Shown piece by piece: positions 1 to 9,380 of a stretch of DNA of 64,000 bases (the first letter of the stretch is position 1; every line of letters starts with the position of its first letter). A model generated the notes under the pieces. It was not told where the DNA came from and searched no databases. It saw only the letters and a list, made by a program, of their open reading frames with translations. The stretch is from Paenibacillus sp. yr247 (GTDB lineage: Bacteria; Bacillota; Bacilli; Paenibacillales; NBRC-103111), in contig NZ_FNIF01000002.1 of the NCBI RefSeq assembly GCF_900103825.1, positions 310,001 to 374,000 on the forward strand, in the 5' to 3' direction. The translations under genes were made by a program, and so were the position numbers.

Positions 1-1165
1 CGTTAATTGTACTGTGATTATTTTGCAAACCTACCGCTTGTATCGCTTGTATTAGTTCCGTAGAGGAACGATCTAGATTTTGGTTGATATGCTGCAGCAT
101 AGATACTTCTTGGCGCTGCTTATTCATTTGATCCAAGGTATGCTCCACACTAGTCATGGTCTCATTCATCAAATCAACAACCTGGCCAAGTGAAGTTCTT
201 GTACCTGTAACTAGAGAAGACTGATGCTTGGTAGAGCTTGCTGTACTCGCAACGAGATTATTAACATGAAGTATTAATGAGAAGATCGTATCGATCTTGT
301 CTTTCATTATTTTCATCTCAGAGATCCCATGAGCGACAGATGCCTTCTCTTCAGCAACCGCTGTCACAACTTGTGACACGCCGCTCTCAATAGAGGCCAG
401 TATTTCCGAAGATTTCGTAACCGCTTCATGACTTTGAGTGGCCAGCTTCTTGATTTCCTGTGCTACTACCGAAAAGCCCCGGCCGTGCTCACCTGCTCTT
501 GCTGCTTCAATAGATGCATTAAGGGCCAGCAGCGAGGTTTGAGCCACCACTTCTGCAATAAATGTATTAATTTCTTCAATCTTTGAGGTATGTCCGGTCA
601 AATCCTGAATCTTTTTCTGCATGGTATCATTATTGATATGTAAATCATTCATAACTTCATCTGTGGCATTGAGTGAACGGCAGACATCAACAACCGTATC
701 TTTGGTTTGCTCACTCTCTTGATGCATATGTAAGGATGAATCTAAAATCTCGTCTGCCGCTGCCGCTACTTGCTGAATCGCCGCGAAAGCTTCCTGCAGT
801 TGTCCAACCGCTTGATGACTGCGAATCTTCAAATCCTCTTCCCCTTGGATCGAAGCATCGGCTATTTGAAGAAGATGTCCAATTGACCGATTGACTTCCT
901 CCACAGCAGCTGCCAATCGATCCGCTACAACCTGGGATTCCTGTATAAACGTTCGGAATTGCTCCTGTTGATCCTTATGATCATGGCAATTAGAGGCTTT
1001 TGAAGCTTTAGCACTAAGCAAAGCCAAAATACCTAAAAACAAAAAAATAGCCAAGCTTGCAACCGTAAACCATCGAGATAAAGAAAATAAAGAGAATACA
1101 CCTACCGTAATACCAATGAGAATAAGAACATAAAACCAAACTTTCTGTTTCGTCTCTGCCTGCAT
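1..1165 (-). CDS. Methyl-accepting chemotaxis-type receptor, partial (runs off left edge)
   Basis: About 388 residues are visible and the frame is still open at the window edge. Two membrane segments lie close together (about residues 10-29 and 33-51), so there is no sizeable extracellular sensor domain and no recognisable HAMP. The rest is a long helical signalling region. Around residues 209-234 lies the MCP signalling hairpin tip ([20 protein letters not shown], then GRGF), which in this family contacts CheA/CheW. The start is ATG at 1165 behind GGGAGGAG. It would sense something cytoplasmic or membrane-borne and feed the chemotaxis or a chemotaxis-like pathway. The ligand cannot be guessed from the sequence. 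No other che genes are in the window. Confidence 0.85.
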   Translation of the reverse strand, partial: MQAETKQKVWFYVLILIGITVGVFSLFSLSRWFTVASLAIFLFLGILALLSAKASKASNCHDHKDQQEQFRTFIQESQVVADRLAAAVEEVNRSIGHLLQIADASIQGEEDLKIRSHQAVGQLQEAFAAIQQVAAAADEILDSSLHMHQESEQTKDTVVDVCRSLNATDEVMNDLHINNDTMQKKIQDLTGHTSKIEEINTFIAEVVAQTSLLALNASIEAARAGEHGRGFSVVAQEIKKLATQSHEAVTKSSEILASIESGVSQVVTAVAEEKASVAHGISEMKIMKDKIDTIFSLILHVNNLVASTASSTKHQSSLVTGTRTSLGQVVDLMNETMTSVEHTLDQMNKQRQEVSMLQHINQNLDRSSTELIQAIQAVGLQNNHSTIN

Positions 1166-1249
1166 AAGCAATTGGCACTCCTCCCAAAAGGAACTTAAAT
1201 GTTAGTTTTTGTTACATTATATCGAAATTAGGAGATGTTGAACAGAAAT

Positions 1250-1281
1250 AAAAAAACAGAGATCTATTTCAGATCTCTGTT
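1250..1281 (-). terminator. Intrinsic terminator of the small spore protein gene
   Basis: A perfect 10-bp stem (ACAGAGATCT, 1256-1265, with AGATCTCTGT, 1271-1280) with a 5-nt loop. Read on the minus strand it is followed by a run of T. It sits just downstream of the 36-codon SASP gene. Confidence 0.8.
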
Positions 1282-1306
1282 CTGCCTGCAACTTTATGAT
1301 TGTTTG

Positions 1307-1417
1307 TTATTTATTTTGGTTTTGTGTATTAGTTGTTTGCTGTTTGTTAGGTACCGTTGTTTCAGAAGCAAATTCTACGTCTTGAGCCGATTTCTTGTTG
1401 TTCTTGTTCTTGGTCAT
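1307..1417 (-). CDS. Gamma-type small acid-soluble spore protein, 36 aa
   Basis: A 36-residue hydrophilic protein starting at ATG 1417 behind an excellent ribosome binding site (AGGAGGTGATTGAAC), closed by TAA at 1307 and followed directly by an intrinsic terminator. It is rich in Asn, Gln, Lys and Thr, has no membrane segment, and contains VEFASETTVPNKQQ. The EFASET block and the Gln/Asn-rich tail are the signature of gamma-type SASPs (SspE). These are amino-acid stores in the spore core that are degraded by the Gpr protease at germination. Classical SspE has two FASET repeats and about 80 residues; this one has a single repeat. Expression from a forespore sigma-G promoter is expected from the family, but I could not find a convincing one upstream. 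Confidence 0.75.
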   Translation of the reverse strand: MTKNKNNKKSAQDVEFASETTVPNKQQTTNTQNQNK

Positions 1418-1493
1418 GTTCAATCACCTCCTGTAAGTATATAATTTCCCAAACAGGATATTTTATGATGGAAATGTTTAGCCAAATCGAAAG

Positions 1494-2147
1494 CTATAGC
1501 GCTTTGGTAGGTGCAATAATCTCATCCTTCAGTTGATTCCAAATGAGTTCTGTCACTTTGCCTTTCCCCTCTTTTACGATGAATACTTTAACTGTTTTCT
1601 TACCCCATTCTTTGTACACCTGATCCTTCGTATCGAAATACAAATCAATCTTCTTGCCTTTAATCGCACTGCCTGTATCTGCAACAACACCATAACCATA
1701 CCCAGGAATGAACAAGACGGTTCCAAGCGGAAAAACGTTCGTGTCTGCTGCGATCGTTGATAAGGATTTATCATCCCGCTTTACTTTAATGCCTGAATAT
1801 GTAATTCCATACTCAGGATGATCCGGATTCTTTCCTGTTGATTCCTTGCCTGCGAAATAACCGGTGGCTATCACTTCTACAGCCTTGAGCTTGGACAAAT
1901 CCGAGTCTATTTTCGGAACGTAGCGATAATTGATTTGTTGTTGCTGTTCTTGAGCAGCCGGCAGCGAAACAGGCTCCGTTTTTCCCGGTTTATCCATTTG
2001 TTGCGGTGCCTGTATATGGGCGACGGTGTCTGCCGTTTTGTAGCTAACTTGGTTTCTTGTCTCTTGTCCGAAAAGCGCGATCAGAACATTTACGATCATC
2101 CATCCACTAAGCCATTTTGACTGAGTAATAAAATCAGTAAACATCAT
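1494..2147 (-). CDS. 3D-domain cell-wall-active protein (YuiC/Sps-like)
   Basis: 217 residues. There is an N-terminal hydrophobic segment (about residues 13-28) that could be an anchor or signal, then a Gln-rich linker (about 65-75). The C-terminal 3D domain starts at [14 protein letters not shown], continues through [20 protein letters not shown], and holds the aspartates that name the fold (DTG, KIDLYF). Proteins of this kind in Bacillus (YuiC, YocH) are linked to peptidoglycan hydrolysis as stationary-phase lytic transglycosylase-like enzymes. Two ATGs are adjacent at the start, behind a GGGGAGGTATC ribosome binding site. It stands alone between the SASP gene and thrS. The exact substrate is inferred from family only. 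Confidence 0.8.
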   Translation of the reverse strand: MMFTDFITQSKWLSGWMIVNVLIALFGQETRNQVSYKTADTVAHIQAPQQMDKPGKTEPVSLPAAQEQQQQINYRYVPKIDSDLSKLKAVEVIATGYFAGKESTGKNPDHPEYGITYSGIKVKRDDKSLSTIAADTNVFPLGTVLFIPGYGYGVVADTGSAIKGKKIDLYFDTKDQVYKEWGKKTVKVFIVKEGKGKVTELIWNQLKDEIIAPTKAL

Positions 2148-2273
2148 TTTGATACCTCCCCTACTATTGCAGGTTGTCCAGTTCTAAACACCTTTAAACC
2201 CCTGGATGCAGACTCACTGTTTAAAGTGTCCTAATTTAGCTGTCTTATTCATACCCAAATGACTAAATTTGAA

Positions 2274-2307
2274 AACAAAAAAGCAGAGAAGTGTTTCTTC
2301 TCTGCTT
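2274..2307 (-). terminator. Intrinsic terminator after thrS
   Basis: Stem AAGCAGAGAAG (2281-2291) pairs with CTTCTCTGCTT (2297-2307). On the minus strand it is followed by TTTTTTG, just downstream of the thrS stop. Confidence 0.85.
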
Positions 2308-2327
2308 AATCTTTTTGGCTTATTAAA

Positions 2328-4262
2328 TTATAGTTTTTTGTTGATTTCCTCGTTAATCATGCCAATAACTTGTTCAATCGGGTATGTTCCTAGATCCCCT
2401 TGACCACGTTTACGTATGGACAAACTTTCGCTTTTCACTTCGTTTTCTCCGACGACTAGCATATAAGGAATTTTCTCCAGCTGTGCTTCTCTAATCTTAT
2501 AGCCTAGCTTCTCATTACGGTTATCAGATTCTACACGAATACCAGCAGCCATCAAACGCTCAGTCACCTGATTCGAGAACTCCTCGAATGCGGGAGATAC
2601 TGGAATGACCTTGGCTTGAATCGGCATTAACCAAGTTGGCAAAGCGCCTGCGAAGTTCTCAAGCAAGAAGGCAGTCATACGCTCCATAGTACTGATAATT
2701 CCTCTGTGAATAACAACCGGACGATGCTTCTGGCCATCTTCCCCTGTGTATTCAAGCTGGAAGCGCTCAGGGAGCAAGAAATCAATTTGCGCTGTTGAAA
2801 GTGTTTCTTCTTTCTTGAGCGCTGTTTTGATTTGAACGTCAAGTTTAGGACCGTAGAAGGCAGCTTCACCTTCAGCCTCGTAGAAAGGAAGTCCTAACTC
2901 TTCAACAACCTCACGCAGCATGCGTTGGGAAGTTTCCCACATTTGATCATCTTGGAAATACTTTTCTGTATCCTTAGGATCCCGATAGGAAAGACGGAAA
3001 CGGTAGTCTGTAATTCCAAAATCCGCATAAACCTGACGAATCAAGTTCACAACACGGGAGAACTCTTCTTTGATCTGATCCAAACGACAGAAAATATGGG
3101 CGTCATTCAGCGTCATGGCACGAACGCGGTGTAGACCAGTTAGTGCTCCTGACATCTCATAACGGTGCATAGTACCAAGTTCAGCAATCCGGATTGGTAA
3201 ATCGCGGTAGCTGCGCATATCGCTCTTATATACCATCATGTGATGTGGACAGTTCATTGGACGCAGTACAAGTTCCTCATTGTCCATCACCATTTTTGGG
3301 AACATATCCTCGCTATAATGATCCCAGTGACCGGATGTTTTGTACAATTCAACATTAGCGAGAACTGGCGTGTAAACGTGTTGGTAACCCAAACGCTCCT
3401 CCAGGTCGACAATATAACGTTCCATTGTACGTCTTAATTTAGCTCCATTTGGCAACCAAAGTGGCAAACCTTGCCCAACCTCGCGTGAGAAAGCGAACAT
3501 TTTAAGCTCTCTGCCCAGCTTACGGTGATCACGTTTCTTCGCTTCCTCCAAAAGATGCAAATGCTCATCCAATTGCGCTTTCTTAGGGAAAGCTGTTCCG
3601 TAAATCCGCTGCAGCATTTTGTTCTTCGCATCTCCGCGCCAGTAAGCACCAGCTACGCTTAATAATTTGAAAGCTTTAATTCGCCCAGTTGATGGTAGAT
3701 GCGGTCCACGGCATAAATCAAAGAATTCACCTTGATCATAGATTGTCAGAACCGAGTCTTCCGGCAGATCACGAATCAATTCCAGCTTAAATGGATCTTC
3801 CATTTCAGTGAAAATACGAATCGCTTCCTCACGGGAAACAACGCGGCGAGTGATCGCCAGGTTCTCTCCGGAAATACGTTCCATTTCCTTCTCGATTTTC
3901 ACCAAATCTTCCGGATTAAGCGGTGTCTCCAAATCGATATCATAGTAGAATCCATCTTCAATGACAGGTCCGATCCCTAATTTAACGGCTTTTTCGCCAT
4001 AAATTCGTTTAATGGCTTGAGCCATTAAATGCGCAGTGCTGTGACGATACATCTCTAACCCTGCTTCACTATCGAGCGTCAGAATTTCAACGTCTGCATC
4101 ATTTTCCAAAGAGTACGACAGATCAACCGATTTCCCGTTTACTTTGCCGCCAATCGCATTTTTCTTCAATCCGGATGAAATGGATTCCGCCACTTGTTCA
4201 ATGGTCGTTCCAACCGCGTACTCTCTAACCGCGCCATCTGGTAATTTCACTTGTACAACCAT
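2328..4262 (-). CDS. thrS: Threonyl-tRNA synthetase
   Basis: 644 residues from ATG 4262 ([10 protein letters not shown]) behind GGAGGAACGAAA. An in-frame upstream start at 4316 would lie inside the leader terminator and is rejected. Domains in order are TGS (about 1-62), the editing/second additional domain ([10 protein letters not shown] near residue 73), the class II catalytic core with the zinc-ligand segment [10 protein letters not shown] and motif 2 (TMHRYEMSG), and a C-terminal anticodon-binding domain. It charges tRNA-Thr with threonine. It is transcribed alone from a promoter at the end of ytxC and controlled by the T-box leader upstream, so expression should rise when uncharged tRNA-Thr accumulates. 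Confidence 0.97.
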   Translation of the reverse strand: MVVQVKLPDGAVREYAVGTTIEQVAESISSGLKKNAIGGKVNGKSVDLSYSLENDADVEILTLDSEAGLEMYRHSTAHLMAQAIKRIYGEKAVKLGIGPVIEDGFYYDIDLETPLNPEDLVKIEKEMERISGENLAITRRVVSREEAIRIFTEMEDPFKLELIRDLPEDSVLTIYDQGEFFDLCRGPHLPSTGRIKAFKLLSVAGAYWRGDAKNKMLQRIYGTAFPKKAQLDEHLHLLEEAKKRDHRKLGRELKMFAFSREVGQGLPLWLPNGAKLRRTMERYIVDLEERLGYQHVYTPVLANVELYKTSGHWDHYSEDMFPKMVMDNEELVLRPMNCPHHMMVYKSDMRSYRDLPIRIAELGTMHRYEMSGALTGLHRVRAMTLNDAHIFCRLDQIKEEFSRVVNLIRQVYADFGITDYRFRLSYRDPKDTEKYFQDDQMWETSQRMLREVVEELGLPFYEAEGEAAFYGPKLDVQIKTALKKEETLSTAQIDFLLPERFQLEYTGEDGQKHRPVVIHRGIISTMERMTAFLLENFAGALPTWLMPIQAKVIPVSPAFEEFSNQVTERLMAAGIRVESDNRNEKLGYKIREAQLEKIPYMLVVGENEVKSESLSIRKRGQGDLGTYPIEQVIGMINEEINKKL

Positions 4263-4274
4263 TTTCGTTCCTCC

Positions 4275-4576
4275 TGTATGTTTTTTTTGAACGCAAAAAA
4301 GCACACTGCATCCCATAAGGGACGAGTGCGCTCAGCTCGTGGTTCCACCCTAGTTCGATTCGCTACATGCCCGCATGGGTAAGGCGAATCCTCATCAGCA
4401 TTCGGTAACGGGAATGATTCCGGTCTTGTATACTATCAAACCTGCAAGTCAGGTTGAATTCCACAACACGGCTACAAAGGGGTAAACCATCTGATTCGCT
4501 GAAGGAGATTGCAGCCTAGTCTCCTCTCTCTGAGCAGTTCTTACAGAAAGTTCTTGTCTTTGATTTTAACGCCTTC
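4275..4576 (-). promoter_or_regulatory. T-box leader of thrS
   Basis: The conserved T-box sequence AGGGTGGAACCACG lies at 4338-4351 on the minus strand, followed by a GC-rich terminator hairpin (GCGCACTCGTCCC ... GATGCAGTGTGC) and a T-run at about 4280-4325. About 230 nt of structured leader precede it. In this class an uncharged cognate tRNA pairs with the T-box bulge and prevents termination. The gene behind it makes tRNA-Thr the expected ligand; I did not assign the specifier codon. Confidence 0.93.
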
Positions 4577-4582
4577 GATATT

Positions 4583-4611
4583 ATTATAATTGGCTCTTTA
4601 CTCAAGGTCAA
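4583..4611 (-). promoter_or_regulatory. Sigma-A promoter of thrS
   Basis: TTGACC (4606-4611), 17-nt spacer, TATAAT (4583-4588), placing the transcript start near 4576 at the beginning of the T-box leader. The -35 hexamer overlaps the stop codon of ytxC at 4608-4610. Confidence 0.85.
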
Positions 4612-5567
4612 GGGGATAGTTGATCCTGTTTCTTGGCTTCACCCAAATAGATATCACATGTCCGACAATAGGAGCATACCGTTGTTCGATCCTCAAAGAT
4701 TTGTCTAATCGTCTTGATGATCGTCATCTCGGGATCTCGTGTGTGAATATATATGTTAGCTGGAGAGACCGTAATCAGTGTGCTAACGATCATATCCTCG
4801 AAATTAATGTCTTTCTCAAGTACTTCTAGCTTAAATGTAGCATCAAATTCATTCGCGTCTATGAGCTCTAGCCGATCATTCAAAATAACAAATTCGTGCC
4901 CACCCTTATGTATAAGATGAACACCAGGGATTTTGGCTTCCTGAATATAGACAAAGTACTGCAAAAGTGAAATAAATTCCTGATATTGGCGATCCATCAT
5001 AAATTCATCAATTGCATACTCCGCAATCTCTCGAAGCTCATCTGTGTATTCCTGCAAGCGAAATTTAAGAAAACCATCCAAGCTAAGACGAGAAGTTTCC
5101 TCCAATGAAAGCACAAGCTGCTCAGATAACACTTGTTTGCGGCGCAGCCTTCCAGAGCAGCCGCTCAAAATAGGCGAATCCTCAATCCCATTCTCATTGT
5201 ACAAAGATTGCTTGCAGTACCCTTCAATCGCATCCAAATCATCTTTGGCTTCATATTTAAACTCTTTTATAATCAGATTTCGTAAAATAATCGACTCTTT
5301 ATTCGCTATGATGTGGTCAGCCAAAACATTAGCAAGACTTTGCACCACATTCTTGCGGATTGCAGGAACTTCCTTTTCATTGATTGCCGTTTCAACACGA
5401 ATAAAAGCATGTGTTTCATGCAAATCATATTGCGTAGTCAATCTACTTTCAACGATATGTAAAAGCCGCAGCTCACGTTCTACTTGAGCGCTTAGCGAAC
5501 GTACATATGGTTCATCGACCTTCATCACCACAATTGCAAACAGTTCCATTGGCTCACTCCTTTCCAT
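4608..5567 (-). CDS. ytxC: YtxC-like sporulation protein
   Basis: 319 residues, soluble, matching the YtxC family by overall pattern (long helical N-terminal half, then a segment with EFVILNDRLELIDANEFDA near residue 225, and a C-terminal CSYCRTC cysteine cluster near 298). Position directly upstream of thrS is the same as in Bacillus subtilis. YtxC is annotated as sporulation-associated, with unknown biochemical function. Two starts are possible: ATG 5567 behind AGAGGAGG (used here) and ATG 5549 (MELFAIVVM) behind AAGGAG. Both ribosome binding sites are good. Confidence 0.8.
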   Translation of the reverse strand: MERSEPMELFAIVVMKVDEPYVRSLSAQVERELRLLHIVESRLTTQYDLHETHAFIRVETAINEKEVPAIRKNVVQSLANVLADHIIANKESIILRNLIIKEFKYEAKDDLDAIEGYCKQSLYNENGIEDSPILSGCSGRLRRKQVLSEQLVLSLEETSRLSLDGFLKFRLQEYTDELREIAEYAIDEFMMDRQYQEFISLLQYFVYIQEAKIPGVHLIHKGGHEFVILNDRLELIDANEFDATFKLEVLEKDINFEDMIVSTLITVSPANIYIHTRDPEMTIIKTIRQIFEDRTTVCSYCRTCDIYLGEAKKQDQLSP

Positions 5568-5745
5568 CGATACGTCCTCCTCTTAAGAGTATATGGTCGA
5601 TAGGAATCAGATATACAACGAACAATTTGCCATTTCCTTTCAGTTTTCTTTATCAAATCTTTAAGGAAACTTATTCCAATCCCGCAGATATTCATGTTAT
5701 TATACTTATAATAGTGCTTAAGTAGCATATTCGGAGTGGGTATCT

Positions 5746-6846
5746 ATGCAAATTGACGCATACAATCAGCACAAAATGGACTGGAACCGGAAGTTACTTA
5801 ATGCCTACTGGTTACTTGTTCTGATTCAACTGCCTTTTGAGTTTCTCTATTCCTTCTCAACAACGCAGGATTATTCATACATTGTCGACCGTCTTCTTAT
5901 TCCTCTACTCATCATGATCCTCATCATGTTCTCACTCGAAATTACCAACAAACACTACAAGAAACTACTGGATTATCAAATCATTAGCGGCGGCGCCGTT
6001 TTATCGTTTACCATTATCTACTTCAATTATGATGTTAACATGGTTCCACTTTATATTTTTCTCCCTATTTTCGTATCGATCTTTTACTTTCAACGTTCCA
6101 AAATTATTTACTCTGTCGCCTTATCCCTTTTATCCATCTCGATTCTTTATGCTGTAAGGCTAAGTGTATTATCGGATTATACTCTGAGTGATCTTCTTAC
6201 AATCGTACCGGTACTGGGTATTGTCTCCATCATAGCGTCAGGGATTAGGAAGCGCGGCGTAGAGATTTTGAACAATTTGAAAGCAACCACTGAACTTAAA
6301 CAAGAATTGATGATCAAAAATATTATTATGGACAAGCTTTCCAAAACGGATGCTCTCACTGATCTGTACAATCATATCACCTTCCATGAGTACTTGGACG
6401 AACTCATCCAGCAAAATAAGTCAGGTCACTTCTGCATCCATGTCGCAGTACTCGACATCGACAATTTCAAAAAAGTGAATGATACCTACGGTCATAGAGC
6501 CGGTGACGCCGTCTTAAAGAATGTGAGCAGCACATTGAAAAACCTCGTAGGATTAAACGATTTTGTCGCTAGATATGGCGGAGAAGAATTCGCCATCATC
6601 TTCACAGAGAAGAGTACGGAAGAAGTATTCGATCTATTGGAACGTATTCGCTGGCAAATTTCCCAATCAAAATATGAGGAATTGAGTGGACATTCGGTGA
6701 CCATTTCGATCGGGCTCTGCGAGTACCTCCCGGGCAATAGCAAAGAGTCCCTTTTCTCGGGCGCTGATCAATCGTTGTATACAGCTAAAATGACAGGTAA
6801 AAACAAGACGGTCATTCACACCGCCCCTCTTAAAGAAGCTAAATGA
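5746..6846 (+). CDS. Membrane diguanylate cyclase (GGDEF)
   Basis: 366 residues. The first 170 form about five or six membrane segments, with no recognisable soluble sensor. A GGDEF domain follows from about residue 195 (KTDALTDLYNHITFHEYLDE), with the metal-binding DIDNFKKVNDTYGH and the active-site motif GGEEF near residue 280. It makes cyclic di-GMP from two GTP at the membrane. The RxxD inhibitory site that usually lies just before the motif is absent: the arginine position is glycine (GLNDFVARYGGEEF), so product inhibition through that site is unlikely. Start at ATG 5746 behind GGAGTGGG. It is divergent from ytxC and monocistronic. What it senses is not evident. Confidence 0.92.
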   Translation: MQIDAYNQHKMDWNRKLLNAYWLLVLIQLPFEFLYSFSTTQDYSYIVDRLLIPLLIMILIMFSLEITNKHYKKLLDYQIISGGAVLSFTIIYFNYDVNMVPLYIFLPIFVSIFYFQRSKIIYSVALSLLSISILYAVRLSVLSDYTLSDLLTIVPVLGIVSIIASGIRKRGVEILNNLKATTELKQELMIKNIIMDKLSKTDALTDLYNHITFHEYLDELIQQNKSGHFCIHVAVLDIDNFKKVNDTYGHRAGDAVLKNVSSTLKNLVGLNDFVARYGGEEFAIIFTEKSTEEVFDLLERIRWQISQSKYEELSGHSVTISIGLCEYLPGNSKESLFSGADQSLYTAKMTGKNKTVIHTAPLKEAK

Positions 6847-6872
6847 AGCGACTAGTCCTCAAACTTTTATAA

Positions 6873-6917
6873 CAAAAAGCCTCTAAATCCACGAAAAAGT
6901 GGAATAGAGGCTTCTTA
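6873..6917. terminator. Bidirectional terminator between the cyclase and mqnC
   Basis: Arms GCCTCTA (6879-6885) and TAGAGGC (6905-6911) enclose a second stem CCAC/GTGG. A/T runs on both sides suit the convergent genes. Confidence 0.8.
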
Positions 6918-6935
6918 TTATGGTATGGAAGCTAT

Positions 6936-8072
6936 TTAGTTTTGCATCACGAAATCTTTATCGATTTTGATAGACTCGTCGTCAAACACACGCAAAGTCT
7001 GATACTTCGTATTCCGCTGCGCAGGAATTTTGCCTGCCTCACGGATAATTTGAAGCGTTGAGGTAACGTTGACTTTATGTGTAGTTCCCGCCGCGGAGAC
7101 CACGTTCTCCTCGATCATGGTACTGCCAAAATCGTTACAACCGTAGCTCAAGGTTAGCTTACCTATCTCAGGTCCCATTGTTACCCAGGACGATTGAAAG
7201 TTAGGAACGTTATCTAGCATGATCCGGCTAATCGCCAGTGTCTTCAAATACTCCTCAGGTGTTACTTTATCTGCCTTCATGTTCGTGTTATCCGGTTGGA
7301 ACGTCCACGGAATGAAAGCTAAGAAACCAGGGGTATTCAGTTTCTGCAGATGTACATCATCCTGCGCATCACGGATACGCAGCATGTGAAGCGCACGCTC
7401 TTCCATGGATTCACCAAATCCAATTACCATGGTACCTGTTGTGTGCATACCAATTTTGTGAGCGGTTTGCATGACGTCCATCCAATCGCGCCAAGAACCT
7501 TTAAGCTTACTAATTTTACGTCTAGTACGGTCATCTAGAATTTCTGCACCTCCACCAGGCAAAGAATCGAGTCCTGCTTCATGCAATTGACGGATTACTT
7601 CTTCTAATGATAAGCCATCTGAAACATCTTTCATTTTCATAATTTCAGCCGGTGAGAAGGAATGCATCGTAATGTCAAAACGTTTCTTAATCTCTCGAAG
7701 AATATTCGTGTAATAGCTGAATGGAAGATTCGGATTCGTTCCACCCTGCATGAGAATTTCGGTTCCATCAACATCCAGTGTCTCTTGAATCTTCTGGAAA
7801 ATGGTTTCATCAGGCAATACATAACCTTCTGATGAACCCGGGGGACGATAAAACGCACAAAATCTGCAATAGACATCACAGATATTCGTATAGTTAATAT
7901 TCCGCCCAATGACGAATGTGGTTATTGGATCGGGATGCCATTTCTTCATAATCTGGTTGGCGGTGTCGCCAATTTTCTCTATTTGATCGGATTCGAACAG
8001 CGTGATGCATTCCTCTACATCAATTCGTCCGCCTGATTGTGCTTTATATAAAATGCGATCGATCGGTTTCAC
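6936..8072 (-). CDS. mqnC: Cyclic dehypoxanthinyl futalosine synthase (radical SAM)
   Basis: 378 residues starting at GTG 8072 behind AAAGGAG. It has the radical SAM cluster motif CDVYCRFCAF (CX3CX2C, about residues 64-71), a QGGTNPNLP segment typical of MqnC, and GGGAEILDDRTRRKISK. MqnC cyclises dehypoxanthine futalosine in the futalosine route to menaquinone, in the cytoplasm, using SAM and a 4Fe-4S cluster. Other futalosine genes (mqnA, D, E) are not in the window, so it is a single-gene unit here between two terminators. MqnE is the nearest alternative, but the motif context and length fit MqnC better. Confidence 0.9.
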   Translation of the reverse strand: MKPIDRILYKAQSGGRIDVEECITLFESDQIEKIGDTANQIMKKWHPDPITTFVIGRNINYTNICDVYCRFCAFYRPPGSSEGYVLPDETIFQKIQETLDVDGTEILMQGGTNPNLPFSYYTNILREIKKRFDITMHSFSPAEIMKMKDVSDGLSLEEVIRQLHEAGLDSLPGGGAEILDDRTRRKISKLKGSWRDWMDVMQTAHKIGMHTTGTMVIGFGESMEERALHMLRIRDAQDDVHLQKLNTPGFLAFIPWTFQPDNTNMKADKVTPEEYLKTLAISRIMLDNVPNFQSSWVTMGPEIGKLTLSYGCNDFGSTMIEENVVSAAGTTHKVNVTSTLQIIREAGKIPAQRNTKYQTLRVFDDESIKIDKDFVMQN

Positions 8073-8131
8073 AGCAACTCACTCCTTTAATTTCTGAAGG
8101 CTTGTATCCACTCATCGTAACATATTCACGC

Positions 8132-8158
8132 CAAAAAAGCAGCAAAATGCTGCTTTTC
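8132..8158 (-). terminator. Terminator of the met operon (after metC)
   Basis: AAGCAGC and GCTGCTT arms (about 8138-8155) with a 5-nt loop. On the minus strand TTTTTTGG follows. It closes metA-metI-metC. Confidence 0.8.
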
Positions 8159-8207
8159 TAAAGGTGTATATCTTCTCAAATATGAATAATTTCCGATTAC
8201 AAAGGTT

Positions 8208-9380
8208 CTAACCTTGAAGCGCTTGTTCTAAATCTTCAATAATATCTTCAATATCCTCAAGACCTACCGAATATCGTACAAGCCCGTCGGTAATGCCGCG
8301 CAATAAGCGAACTTCTTTTGGCATTGAAGCATGTGACATCATCGCCGGATAAGATAGGATGCTTTCAACTGCTCCCAAACTCACCGCTACGAGTGGAATG
8401 CGTACTTTGCTCAACAGTTTTTTCGCTTTCTCGCCTGAGCCTACATCGAACGAAACAACCGCTCCGTAACCTAAGGATTGCTTCTCATGAACGTATCTGC
8501 GAGGATGGTTCGGAAGTCCTGGATAGTATACAAATTCGATATCAGGTTGCTCGGATAGCCACTGTGCAAGTCTGCGAGCTCCTTTTTCGGACATCTCCAT
8601 ACGGGCTTTCAGGGTTTTCATACCACGGATCAACAGCCAAGAATCTTGAATTCCTAATACGTTCCCCATGCCATTCTGTATTTGTTTCATTCTGCGGCCT
8701 AGATTCTCGTTAGCAACTACTGCTAATCCAGCGAGAACGTCACTGTGTCCGCCAAGGAATTTCGTTGCACTATGCAGCACAATATCAATACCCAGCTCAA
8801 TTGGGCGCTGATGGTACGGTGTCATAAATGTATTATCTAGCATCGTAAGCAAATCGTGCTCTTTGGCAAAAGCAGCTACTTCGCCAATATCCGTAATTCT
8901 GAGAGTTGGATTCGAGGGTGTCTCCATGAATACTGCTCTTGTGTTGGAACGCAGTGCCGCACGTACTTGGGCCATATCGGTCATATCAACGAACGTAGAC
9001 TCAATGCCCATACGATTCATAATCGTTGTGAGCAAGCGGTAAGTGCCACCATACACATCTTCGGTACAAATGACATGATCTCCTTGTGACAAAAGCATCA
9101 AGGCCGATGAAATTGCAGCCATTCCTGAGGCGAACGCGAAGCCGCGCGTACCGCCCTCTAGTAAAGCTATGTAGTCTTCCAAAGCTTGGCGGGTTGGATT
9201 ACCGGAACGCGTATAATCGTACTCCGGCGAAACTTCTAAGTCCGCTTGATGAAAGGTTGATGCTTGATACAAGGGCACGCTGGATGCCCCAGTGGCTTCA
9301 TCGATCTCGCTGCCAAAATGAATGAGCTTCGTAGCGAATTTGCCATGCGGCTTGCGTTTGTCATTATGTGATTTGCTCAT
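8208..9380 (-). CDS. metC: Cystathionine beta-lyase (PLP enzyme)
   Basis: 390 residues of the Cys/Met PLP family. The PLP-binding lysine lies in SATKFLGGHSD (about residue 207), with YDYTRSGNPTR near the N-terminus and the ASGMAAI phosphate-binding turn. It splits cystathionine into homocysteine, pyruvate and ammonia. The start codon overlaps the metI stop by one base (TAATG), so the two are probably translated in a coupled way. Third gene of an operon behind the SAM riboswitch. Substrate choice between cystathionine beta- and gamma-lyase cannot be fixed by eye; operon context and the Bacillus metI-metC precedent favour beta-lyase. Confidence 0.88.
   Translation of the reverse strand: MSKSHNDKRKPHGKFATKLIHFGSEIDEATGASSVPLYQASTFHQADLEVSPEYDYTRSGNPTRQALEDYIALLEGGTRGFAFASGMAAISSALMLLSQGDHVICTEDVYGGTYRLLTTIMNRMGIESTFVDMTDMAQVRAALRSNTRAVFMETPSNPTLRITDIGEVAAFAKEHDLLTMLDNTFMTPYHQRPIELGIDIVLHSATKFLGGHSDVLAGLAVVANENLGRRMKQIQNGMGNVLGIQDSWLLIRGMKTLKARMEMSEKGARRLAQWLSEQPDIEFVYYPGLPNHPRRYVHEKQSLGYGAVVSFDVGSGEKAKKLLSKVRIPLVAVSLGAVESILSYPAMMSHASMPKEVRLLRGITDGLVRYSVGLEDIEDIIEDLEQALQG

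Noticed and set aside
5044-5487. 147-codon plus-strand frame opposite ytxC
   Set aside because: Antisense to a recognisable gene, no ribosome binding site, Ser/Arg-rich nonsense composition.
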